A stretch of DNA of 64,000 nt, from assembly GCA_018000995.1 (NCBI GenBank), contig JAGNIU010000008.1:1-64000 (forward strand). Reading direction: 5' to 3'. The DNA comes from Bacteroidia bacterium. GTDB taxonomy: Bacteria > Bacteroidota > Bacteroidia > B-17B0 > Aurantibacillaceae. Every line of letters starts with the position of its first letter. The stretch's first letter is position 1. Under the pieces are notes generated by a model that ran no database searches, was not told the origin of the DNA, and saw only the letters and a program-made list of their open reading frames with translations. Below, piece by piece: positions 1-5,995 of the stretch. The translations under genes were made by a program, and so were the position numbers.

Positions 1-11
1 AATCCATTCAC

Positions 12-1172
12 ATGGTAACGCTTGACATACAGGAGCAGATCCTGGATAAATTAAATGCTCTGATTGTTGTTTTAAACAACGACGGTAGTGCCGACTACGT
101 GAGTAAACCGGCTCAGCAATTATTAGGTTATAATTCCGATGAACTATTGGGTTATAACTGGTGGGAAGCAACACGTTTCTCGAAACCTGAAGGTATTGAA
201 GTGAAAAAGAAAATTTTAGGTTTGTTTAAAGACAGTAATGTATCAACGCAAACGTTTGAACACTTATTAAAAACCTCGCACGGCGGAAAAAAATGGGTGC
301 GCTGGAATATTTCTTATTTAAACGAAGACCAATTAATTGGTGTAGGTTACGATATCACTGAAAAGAAAATCAGTGAGCGGAAACTCATTGAACAAAACGA
401 AAAATTAACTGAACAGAATAAAGATATTACCTCTAGCATCGTTTACGCAAAACGAATACAGGAATCTATTTTGCAAACACCTGAAATGATAAAACAGGTT
501 TTTGAAGAATCGTTTTTGTTGTACAAACCAAAAGACATTGTGAGCGGTGATTACTACTGGTTTCATGAGGATGACAACTTCAGATATGCAGCCGCAATTG
601 ATTGTACTGGTCACGGTGTACCTGGTGCGATGATGAGCATGGTAGCGAATTCTGCTTTCAAAGAAGTGTTCTTAAACAGAAATGTGAAAGAGCCGGGATT
701 GATATTACAAGCTTTGGATGAAGAGCTGGAAAAATCGTTCTCAAAAAATAGTAACGAACCTTTTAATGATGGGATGGATGTTGGTTTAATACAAATCAAC
801 AAAACAACGAACGAATTAAAATTTTCGGGGGCGTTTCGTTCAATTATTGTTACGAATGCTGAGGGCTTAACTGAATTCAGAGGCAGCAGATATCCGCTTG
901 GATTTTATTCGGGTGTAGATAAAGTTTTTGAAACCACAACCGTTCAATTACAAAAAGGCGATTGTGTTTATTTGTATACTGATGGTTATGTTGATCAGTT
1001 CGGAGGTGAGCACAACAAAAAACTGAACAAGGTTAATTTTAAAGAACTCATAAAAACTGCTTCTGAAATGGAAATAGAAGAACAGGAAGCTTTTTTAGAA
1101 TATTCTTTTAATAACTGGAAACAGGATGAAGAGCAGACGGACGACGTTTTAGTTATAGGCGTAAGACTATAA
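12..1172 (+). CDS. PAS domain / SpoIIE-type (PP2C) serine phosphatase, possibly 5'-truncated by the window edge
   Basis: The protein has a PAS-like sensor at about residues 8-115, a Gln/Lys/Glu-rich probable coiled coil at about 118-150, and a SpoIIE/PP2C phosphatase domain from about 155 to 386. Metal-binding acidic motifs are present: ID-C-TGHGVPGA near residue 197, YTDGYVDQFGG, and a C-terminal TDDVLVIG. Members of this family dephosphorylate phospho-serine on regulatory proteins such as anti-sigma antagonists; the partner here is unknown. There is no transmembrane segment in the visible part. The frame stays open to base 3, so the first ATG at 12 may be internal to a longer sensor. A TPR-fused paralogue sits near 33-35 kb and ends in the same Ile-Arg-Leu. 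Confidence 0.85.
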   Translation: MVTLDIQEQILDKLNALIVVLNNDGSADYVSKPAQQLLGYNSDELLGYNWWEATRFSKPEGIEVKKKILGLFKDSNVSTQTFEHLLKTSHGGKKWVRWNISYLNEDQLIGVGYDITEKKISERKLIEQNEKLTEQNKDITSSIVYAKRIQESILQTPEMIKQVFEESFLLYKPKDIVSGDYYWFHEDDNFRYAAAIDCTGHGVPGAMMSMVANSAFKEVFLNRNVKEPGLILQALDEELEKSFSKNSNEPFNDGMDVGLIQINKTTNELKFSGAFRSIIVTNAEGLTEFRGSRYPLGFYSGVDKVFETTTVQLQKGDCVYLYTDGYVDQFGGEHNKKLNKVNFKELIKTASEMEIEEQEAFLEYSFNNWKQDEEQTDDVLVIGVRL

Positions 1173-1185
1173 CTAAACGAGTCAG

Positions 1186-1207
1186 CCTGTCCTGAGCTTG
1201 TCGAAGG
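1186..1207 (-). repeat. Dispersed TTCGACAAGCTCA element, copy 1
   Basis: The minus strand carries TTCGACAAGCTCA at 1193-1205, flanked by CC/GG arms that pair weakly. It sits in the gap between the convergent phosphatase gene and ybaB. The same core occurs near 4.9, 30.5, 45.3 and 60.9 kb. Confidence 0.85.
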
Positions 1208-1265
1208 AATGTGTTGGTTATCGGAATAAAATTGTGACGCAATGTTTGCCACTAAAGCTCTAAAA

Positions 1266-1301
1266 CACGAAATCCCACTAAACATTTGGAGGGATTTTGT
1301 G
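1266..1301 (-). terminator. Probable intrinsic terminator downstream of ybaB
   Basis: On the minus strand an 11-position stem with one mismatch (CACAAAATCCC pairing GGGATTTCGTG) encloses a loop of about 14 nt and is followed by TTTTA. It lies 24 bp past the ybaB stop. Confidence 0.55.
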
Positions 1302-1324
1302 CTTTGGTGTTTTTGTGGCGAAAA

Positions 1325-1630
1325 TTACAGTCCCGGCAATAAACCTGCGGTTGCTTTTTTCATTTCATCTTCGTTGGCGACGTTGGCCATGAGGATGGCG
1401 TTGTTGATAGTGGTTTTTAATTCTTGTTCTAAAACTGATGTATCGCCGTGTTGTAAGGCGGGAGCAATGGTAATTGAATTTATTTTGCGGTTACCGGTGA
1501 TTTCTATTTTGATATCGCCGCTTGCGCCTTCTGCATGGAGAACTGTATTATCTAATTTGATTTTAATTTCATCGGCTTTTTTCTTCATTTCCTGAAGTTT
1601 GCCCATCATATCACCCATTTTTCCAAACAT
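1325..1630 (-). CDS. ybaB: YbaB/EbfC family nucleoid-associated protein
   Basis: This 101-residue protein matches the YbaB/EbfC family in size and pattern. It has a Met/Gly/Lys-rich N-terminal helix (MFGKMGDMMGKLQEMKKKAD), the central GxxGxVKIEITGN-like strand (here SGDIKIEITGNRKINSI), and a C-terminal helix with NDAILMANVANEDEM-like character. Members form small dimers that bind DNA with little sequence specificity and help organise the nucleoid. In many bacteria the gene sits beside recR or dnaX; here it lies next to nadE instead, 38 bp downstream of its stop, so co-transcription on the minus strand is plausible. Confidence 0.88.
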   Translation of the reverse strand: MFGKMGDMMGKLQEMKKKADEIKIKLDNTVLHAEGASGDIKIEITGNRKINSITIAPALQHGDTSVLEQELKTTINNAILMANVANEDEMKKATAGLLPGL

Positions 1631-1668
1631 AATTATAGTTATTGGTTACTAGTTATAGGTTTATAAAG

Positions 1669-2445
1669 TTATTTAAGTTCTTTTGGGATTAGACAAACTG
1701 GAATGGCTTCCATTTTATGTTTGTTGGCGCGGTTGCGCGAAGTGTAAATACGTAAAACTTCTTTTTGACGATCATCCACTTCGTAATTTTCATTATTCTC
1801 CACATATTCCATTGCCCACTCTAATTCAGGATAGGTTGCGCCAATCTGATCTTCATCAGTTCTGTTATCAGCAAACAAACCATCGGTTGGTCTGGCTTTT
1901 TGGATGCTATCGATAATATTTAATTCAGCTGCTAAAGCATAGACTTCGGTTTTCGTTAAATCCGCAATCGGACTCAAATCCACTCCTCCATCTCCATATT
2001 TAGTAAAAAAACCAATTCCAAAATCTTCAATTTTATTTCCTGTTCCCGCCACTAATAATTTATGGTGTGAAGCAAAAGCGTAAAGAGTAATCATCCGAAC
2101 GCGTGAACGTACATTCGCCATTGTCAAAAAATCCTGAATATCGGTAGGGAGGTCTTTTTCGAAACCTTTAAAGATATCGCTCAGTTCAACGGTTTGCGTT
2201 TCTACGTTTTTAAAGTTCTTCTTTAACCATTCGATATGTTCGGTGCTGCGGTGAAATTCAGTTTGATTTTGTTTAATGGGAAGATTCAGAACAATTAGTC
2301 GTTTTCCCGTTAAGGCGCATAAAGTAGAAGTGACGGCACTATCAATACCACCACTTATTCCAATTACAAATCCGTTGGTTTTGGATTTTTCGCAATAGTC
2401 GTTAAGCCAGTTGCTGATATGCGATATGATTTCTTTTTTCTTCAC
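1669..2445 (-). CDS. nadE: NH3-dependent NAD+ synthetase
   Basis: This enzyme performs the last step of NAD synthesis, amidating nicotinate adenine dinucleotide with ATP and ammonia. The PP-loop ATP motif is clear (VIGISGGIDSAVTS, near residues 27-40), and DLTKTEVYALA plus PTDGLFADNRTDEDQIG match the active-site loops. No glutaminase domain is present, so it is the short ammonia-using form of about 258 residues. The frame also offers a TTG at 2454, but that codon lies inside a TACCTTTG promoter element. GTG at 2445 gives MKKKEIISHISNWL, the usual family start, and is preferred. It sits near gldB/gldC, a neighbourhood also seen in gliding flavobacteria. Confidence 0.93.
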   Translation of the reverse strand: MKKKEIISHISNWLNDYCEKSKTNGFVIGISGGIDSAVTSTLCALTGKRLIVLNLPIKQNQTEFHRSTEHIEWLKKNFKNVETQTVELSDIFKGFEKDLPTDIQDFLTMANVRSRVRMITLYAFASHHKLLVAGTGNKIEDFGIGFFTKYGDGGVDLSPIADLTKTEVYALAAELNIIDSIQKARPTDGLFADNRTDEDQIGATYPELEWAMEYVENNENYEVDDRQKEVLRIYTSRNRANKHKMEAIPVCLIPKELK

Positions 2446-2451
2446 AGGATA

Positions 2452-2459
2452 CAAAGGTA
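2452..2459 (-). promoter_or_regulatory. -7 element TACCTTTG upstream of nadE
   Basis: It matches the Bacteroidota -7 consensus TAnnTTTG on the minus strand and ends 6 nt before the preferred GTG start at 2445, implying an almost leaderless mRNA. No convincing -33 TTTG was found. Confidence 0.55.
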
Positions 2460-2470
2460 TAAAAATAAAA

Positions 2471-2495
2471 AATCCCCCGTATTCGGCGGGGGATT
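2471..2495 (-). terminator. Intrinsic terminator after the outer-membrane barrel gene
   Basis: A 9-bp GC-rich perfect stem (AATCCCCCG with CGGGGGATT, 7-nt loop) is followed on the minus strand by a T-rich run. It lies between the stop of the barrel gene and the nadE promoter. Confidence 0.85.
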
Positions 2496-2513
2496 CTTAA
2501 TAAATGCTTTTGA

Positions 2514-3383
2514 CTAGAACAACATACCGATATTAATCTGAACGCCGTCGCTCATAGCGCTTTGTTTAGATCGTGATGGTTTAACTCCGGTGTTCATACT
2601 GGTTTTAATTTGATCTACCATGATTTCAGAAGTTGGTTGATACTGATTAATAAACCCACGGCAATAGTTAACTCCTACAAAAAGCGAGGTAGAACCCGAA
2701 AGGTTGTATTCAAAACCTAAACCAACGTTAAGTCCAACATTAAAAGGAATCAAATCACCTGTTGGGCGCATATCTGATACAGTTACATCGCCAGAAGCTT
2801 CGTATAAACCTGAAGTTGTATTGAATTTTAACTCGGTTAATTCGTCAGTACATCTGAATTTAGTTTGAATAGCGATATCACCACCAAACACACCATAATA
2901 TCTAAAGCCTGAAATGTCTTTAGTCATTAGTTTTAATAAAACCGGAATAGTAACATAAGTAGTTTTAATGCTACGGGTTTTAATTTCGTAGAACTTATCG
3001 TTATTACCTGCAATATTATCTGAATAGGTTACTGCTGCACCATTTGTGAAATTGGTTTTTTCAGAATCGGTATAAGCGTTATCTTTTGATAAGATATAAC
3101 CTTGTCCGTTTTTATAAATCTGTTTTCCGCCTAAAAAATCACCACCAATACCTGTAACAAAATGAGCGGTATTTGTGAGTCTGAATTCAGTTTGTAGTCC
3201 GAAACCAAAACCAAATTTGATGCCGTTTTTATCTACTATTTTTGTATCAGCACTCCTTAACCAAGCTGGTGTAGGGGTTACTTTTAATCCGAAACGGAAT
3301 TTTTTGTCATCATCTCCTTCGCCAGCTTTCACTACGTTTGTAATTAACAAGGCTGCCGTTACAATTGAAAGAATCTTTTTCAT
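2514..3383 (-). CDS. Outer-membrane beta-barrel protein (PorT-like barrel fold), function unknown
   Basis: This 289-residue protein has a Sec signal peptide (MKKILSIVTAALLITNVVKA, cut near residue 20) followed by alternating hydrophobic/polar strands and an aromatic C-terminus (QINIGMLF). These are hallmarks of small Bacteroidota outer-membrane barrels of the 'outer membrane protein beta-barrel' type. Phrases such as FRFGLKVTPTPAWL, GFGLQTEFRL and VGLNVGLGFEYNLSGSTSLFVGVNY look like successive strands. The specific role cannot be read from the sequence; surface structure or transport are both possible. A TATCTTTG promoter element lies 27 bp upstream and a strong terminator follows, so it is probably a single-gene unit. 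Confidence 0.75.
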   Translation of the reverse strand: MKKILSIVTAALLITNVVKAGEGDDDKKFRFGLKVTPTPAWLRSADTKIVDKNGIKFGFGFGLQTEFRLTNTAHFVTGIGGDFLGGKQIYKNGQGYILSKDNAYTDSEKTNFTNGAAVTYSDNIAGNNDKFYEIKTRSIKTTYVTIPVLLKLMTKDISGFRYYGVFGGDIAIQTKFRCTDELTELKFNTTSGLYEASGDVTVSDMRPTGDLIPFNVGLNVGLGFEYNLSGSTSLFVGVNYCRGFINQYQPTSEIMVDQIKTSMNTGVKPSRSKQSAMSDGVQINIGMLF

Positions 3384-3410
3384 TTTTTAAATATTTAAAA
3401 ATTATCTTTA

Positions 3411-3418
3411 CAAAGATA
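3411..3418 (-). promoter_or_regulatory. -7 element TATCTTTG upstream of the barrel gene
   Basis: A minus-strand TAnnTTTG match 27 nt before the ATG at 3383, in an AT-rich gap between divergent genes. Confidence 0.5.
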
Positions 3419-3431
3419 AAATAATTTCCGA

Positions 3432-4445
3432 ATGAGCCATTTTAATAAGTTGTTTATAACCGCCCTTTTAGCCGTTTTATTATGCAACTGTAGTCATAAT
3501 AAATTGGATGTTGATATTAGCGATGTAAAGGTGCCGTCGGTTAAATTCATGCGTTTCGAAAAGGATTTTTTTGCCATTACGCCACAAAATATTTCTGTTA
3601 AAAAACAAGAGCTTGAAAAAAAATACGGTGTATTTTACCACATGTTTGTGAATACCATTAAAGGCAGAGGAATGCCTGATGATACCAATGCCATCCTCGC
3701 CTTTACAAGTAATAAAGACATGCACGACGCTTATTTGGAAACACAAAAAGTAATTAATGATGCTGATATAAATGAATTGGAAGTCGGATTAACAGATTGC
3801 ATGAAACGCTTTAAATATCATTTCCCAAACCGTAAACTTCCTAAACAATTTACTACTTGTATGAGTGGTTTCGATTACAACTTTGCTTACCCTGATTCTG
3901 TAATGGCTGTGAGTTTAGATATGTATTTAGGCAGAACAAACGAGTTCTATAAAATGCTACAGTGGCCCCAATATCAGGTAAGGGTTTTAAATAAAGAATA
4001 TATGTTACCGGATATGGTTCGCGGTTGGTTGATTAGTGAGTTTGATAATGCACAACCGGTAAACAATCTTTTAAATAATATGATACAATTCGGGAAAGTG
4101 TTTTATGCTTGCGATGCTTTATTACCCGAAACAGCCGATAGCATTAAAATAGGATATAATAGTGCGCAGATGAAATACTGCGATGAGTATGAAAAAAACG
4201 TTTGGGGATTTTTTGCCGCCAACAACATGTTATATGACAACAATCTTAAAACGGTTGGCGAGTTTACAACCGATGGTCCTTTTACCTCAGCCATCAGTAA
4301 ACAATGTCCGCCCCGCATTGCGATGTGGGTGGGCTGGCAAATTGTGAGGAGTTATATGAAGAATAATGAAAATGTGACTTTAGCTCAATTAATGGAAGAG
4401 AAGGATGCACAGAAGATTTTAAATAAAAGTAAGTACAGGCCTTAA
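3432..4445 (+). CDS. gldB: Gliding motility lipoprotein GldB
   Basis: GldB is a cell-envelope lipoprotein required for gliding in Flavobacterium. This 337-residue protein has a lipoprotein-type signal with Cys18 and Cys20 (LLCNCS; which one is lipidated is unclear). The family's opening pattern follows: KFMRFEKDFFAI, then a long helix with ELEKKYGVFYHMFV. The central SGFDYNFAYPDSVMAVSLDMYLG resembles the substrate-facing segment of the GldB/zincin-like fold. Its assignment is strengthened by gldC 79 bp downstream in the same direction. In Flavobacterium gldB and gldC are also adjacent, and nadE lies nearby there as it does here. Confidence 0.88.
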   Translation: MSHFNKLFITALLAVLLCNCSHNKLDVDISDVKVPSVKFMRFEKDFFAITPQNISVKKQELEKKYGVFYHMFVNTIKGRGMPDDTNAILAFTSNKDMHDAYLETQKVINDADINELEVGLTDCMKRFKYHFPNRKLPKQFTTCMSGFDYNFAYPDSVMAVSLDMYLGRTNEFYKMLQWPQYQVRVLNKEYMLPDMVRGWLISEFDNAQPVNNLLNNMIQFGKVFYACDALLPETADSIKIGYNSAQMKYCDEYEKNVWGFFAANNMLYDNNLKTVGEFTTDGPFTSAISKQCPPRIAMWVGWQIVRSYMKNNENVTLAQLMEEKDAQKILNKSKYRP

Positions 4446-4524
4446 AGTAGTTAATAGTTGTAGGTTAAAGGTGTAAAATTAAAGCAGAAGGTTCGAAGTT
4501 TAAGGATATTAATATATTAGCGAT

Positions 4525-4848
4525 ATGAAAACAAGTGAAATTAGTTTTAAAGTTACGGTTGATGACAATCATTTACCAGTAAATATTGAATGGGAAGCCA
4601 AAGATGCAGGCGAGAGAAGTAATAGTAAAAGTGTGATGATTGCGTTATGGGATACTAAAGAGAATAACACTATGCGCATCGATTTATGGACAAAAGACAT
4701 GAGTATTGATGAGATGAAGAAGTTCTATGTTCAAAATGTAATGACTTTAACCGATACATATATACGTGCAACAAACGATGAGGCCACTGCAAAAGAAGTG
4801 AAAGCCTTGTTTTCTGAAATCGGGAAAAAGATAGGTGTATTAAAATAA
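4525..4848 (+). CDS. gldC: Gliding motility protein GldC
   Basis: This 107-residue cytoplasmic protein fits GldC in length and wording: KTSEISFKVTVDDNHLPVNIEWEA, followed by SVMIALWDTKENNTMRIDLWTKDMSIDEMK and a C-terminal helix. GldC is not essential for gliding in Flavobacterium but improves it, probably by stabilising other Gld parts; its biochemical activity is not established. It follows gldB directly, and the gap between them (4446-4524) has no terminator, so a gldB-gldC operon is likely. Confidence 0.88.
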   Translation: MKTSEISFKVTVDDNHLPVNIEWEAKDAGERSNSKSVMIALWDTKENNTMRIDLWTKDMSIDEMKKFYVQNVMTLTDTYIRATNDEATAKEVKALFSEIGKKIGVLK

Positions 4849-4852
4849 AAAG

Positions 4853-4880
4853 CCCTCCTTCGGCAAGCTCAGGACAGGCT
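4853..4880 (+). repeat. Dispersed TTCGACAAGCTCA element, copy 2 (one mismatch)
   Basis: The core reads TTCGGCAAGCTCA at 4859-4871. Arms AGCCCTCC and GGACAGGCT pair as 4 + 3 bp around a small internal loop. It starts 4 bp past the gldC stop. Confidence 0.85.
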
Positions 4881-4899
4881 CGCTTCCGTGCATAAAAAA

Positions 4900-4922
4900 A
4901 GCCCCCATTTTTTATGGAGGCT
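4900..4922 (-). terminator. Intrinsic terminator between convergent gldC and lipoprotein genes
   Basis: The stem AGCCCCCAT/ATGGAGGCT (one mismatch) has a T-only loop. On the minus strand it is followed by seven T residues, so it best terminates the lipoprotein gene at 4946. It may also act weakly on gldBC transcripts. Confidence 0.8.
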
Positions 4923-4945
4923 CGTTTAAATTTACATTATTAATA

Positions 4946-5479
4946 TTAAGAAGCGGTTTCTGCTTTCTTAACTTCCTTCAATCCTTTTGCAGCATCTAAC
5001 ATCTTTTGGATGTTTTCTTTTGAAAAAGGTTCAGCTTCGGCACTTTTAATGTCTTCAAACACATAAGTTGAGTTACCTAACTTCTGAATGCTGTAAAAAT
5101 GGAATTCAGGTTTAGTAATTTCACTTTCCCACATAATAGTAGTTGGTTCTTCAACAATAAACGATTTGAATTTGTTTACTTCATCACCTTTAATATCCGT
5201 TTTACGTAATTCAACATCACCCGGATCTTCGGTAATTGATAATTGAAAGTCTTTTCCGATACGGATCTCAAGAGCACCCCAAGTTTGTTCAATCACTTCC
5301 ATTTTACCGAAGGTTGAATCCGGTACAAAAATGGTGAATGGCTTTCCGTACTTACTCAAATCAAGAGTAATCATACCGGCAGGTGCTTCAACGGCCACTT
5401 GCTCATCTTTTTTGCCGCCACAGCTTTGAAGTGTTACTATTAACGCTAAAGCTGTAATTAAAGAATATACTGTTTTCAT
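4946..5479 (-). CDS. Hypothetical lipoprotein
   Basis: This 177-residue protein starts with a textbook lipoprotein signal (TLQSC, Cys20), so it is probably anchored in a membrane facing the periplasm. The remainder is soluble, acidic and lysine-rich: a small beta-rich region about 35-145 (PAGMITLDLSKYGKPFTIFVPDS and later segments) and a C-terminal helix about 150-175. I do not recognise a family with confidence. It lies convergent to gldC, shares the hairpin terminator between them, and is upstream of the small basic gene on the same strand, separated by that gene's own terminator. Confidence 0.75.
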   Translation of the reverse strand: MKTVYSLITALALIVTLQSCGGKKDEQVAVEAPAGMITLDLSKYGKPFTIFVPDSTFGKMEVIEQTWGALEIRIGKDFQLSITEDPGDVELRKTDIKGDEVNKFKSFIVEEPTTIMWESEITKPEFHFYSIQKLGNSTYVFEDIKSAEAEPFSKENIQKMLDAAKGLKEVKKAETAS

Positions 5480-5571
5480 TTTTTTGCTTGGTTTTATGTT
5501 GTAAAGATAAATTAATTAGTGAATTTATAATCAATAAAGGTTGCTTTTTTAGACTTATGACACTTATAGGC

Positions 5572-5597
5572 AAAAAAAAACCCCGCTTAGCGGGGCT
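5572..5597 (-). terminator. Strong intrinsic terminator of the small H1-like gene
   Basis: The hairpin CCCCGCTTAGCGGGG (6-bp GC stem, tight 3-nt loop) is followed on the minus strand by nine T residues. It begins 19 bp after the stop codon of the 31-codon gene. Confidence 0.9.
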
Positions 5598-5615
5598 CTT
5601 TCTTTAGAAAAGAAA

Positions 5616-5711
5616 TTATTTCTTTTTCTTAGCAGCTTTTTTCTTAGTTGCTTTTTTCTTAGCCGCTTTTTTCTTTGGAGCAGCTTTTCTTTTTGTTGCT
5701 TTTTTTGCCAT
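5616..5711 (-). CDS. 31-residue Lys/Ala-rich histone-H1-like peptide
   Basis: The ORF starts at ATG 5711, ends at TAA 5618-5616 and encodes 31 residues. All but the initiator Met are K, A, T, R or P, arranged as near-repeats of KKKAAKKKAT with one APKKK. This resembles the tails of eukaryotic histone H1 and bacterial H1-like proteins (Hc1/AlgP type), which bind DNA non-specifically. Support for it being real: a clean ATG and stop, a dedicated strong terminator just downstream, and codons alternating AAA/AAG and GCT/GCA/GCG as in translated genes rather than an exact DNA repeat. Its role in chromatin is inferred from composition only. Bacteroidota H1-like proteins I know of are usually longer. 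Confidence 0.75.
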   Translation of the reverse strand: MAKKATKRKAAPKKKAAKKKATKKKAAKKKK

Positions 5712-5995
5712 GGTTTCTTGTTTTTGAGTTTTTGTTAATACGAAGTAAACAAATTTCTCGTTCACTACTAAAAATAAGGTTATTATTTTTTCAACATAAA
5801 AATGTTGATATTGTTAATAGCGTGAAATATGCGTTGCAATTAAAATTATGTTTGTAGTAAAAATATTTTCGAAAATATTTTTTATTTTTTTCTTTGAATC
5901 CTCTGTAAGTATTGATTTTACTATACACACAGAGCATCGCGAAAAAATATTTTTTGTTTTTATTTTTATTTTTGAATGCAAAACACACTCCTTTT
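5712..5995. other. AT-rich gene-free gap
   Basis: The 284-bp gap lies between the start of the H1-like gene and the end of the Ig-like lipoprotein gene. It is dominated by A/T runs and holds the 24-bp palindrome at 5859-5882 plus a shorter one (AAAAAATATTTTTT) at 5942-5955. No ORF in it looks real. Confidence 0.6.
5859..5882. repeat. Perfect 24-bp AT palindrome
   Basis: The arms are AAAAATATTTTC and its exact reverse complement, centred on the CG at 5870-5871. It may bind a dimeric protein or act as a weak hairpin for minus-strand transcripts arriving from the Ig-like gene. Confidence 0.7.

Noticed and set aside
1242-1595. Plus-strand ORF of 117 codons opposite ybaB
   Set aside because: It is antisense to a well-recognised YbaB gene and has no family-like sequence.
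4859-4871. The TTCGGCAAGCTCA element as the terminator of gldC
   Set aside because: It has no T tract; the T-flanked hairpin at 4900-4922 fits termination better.
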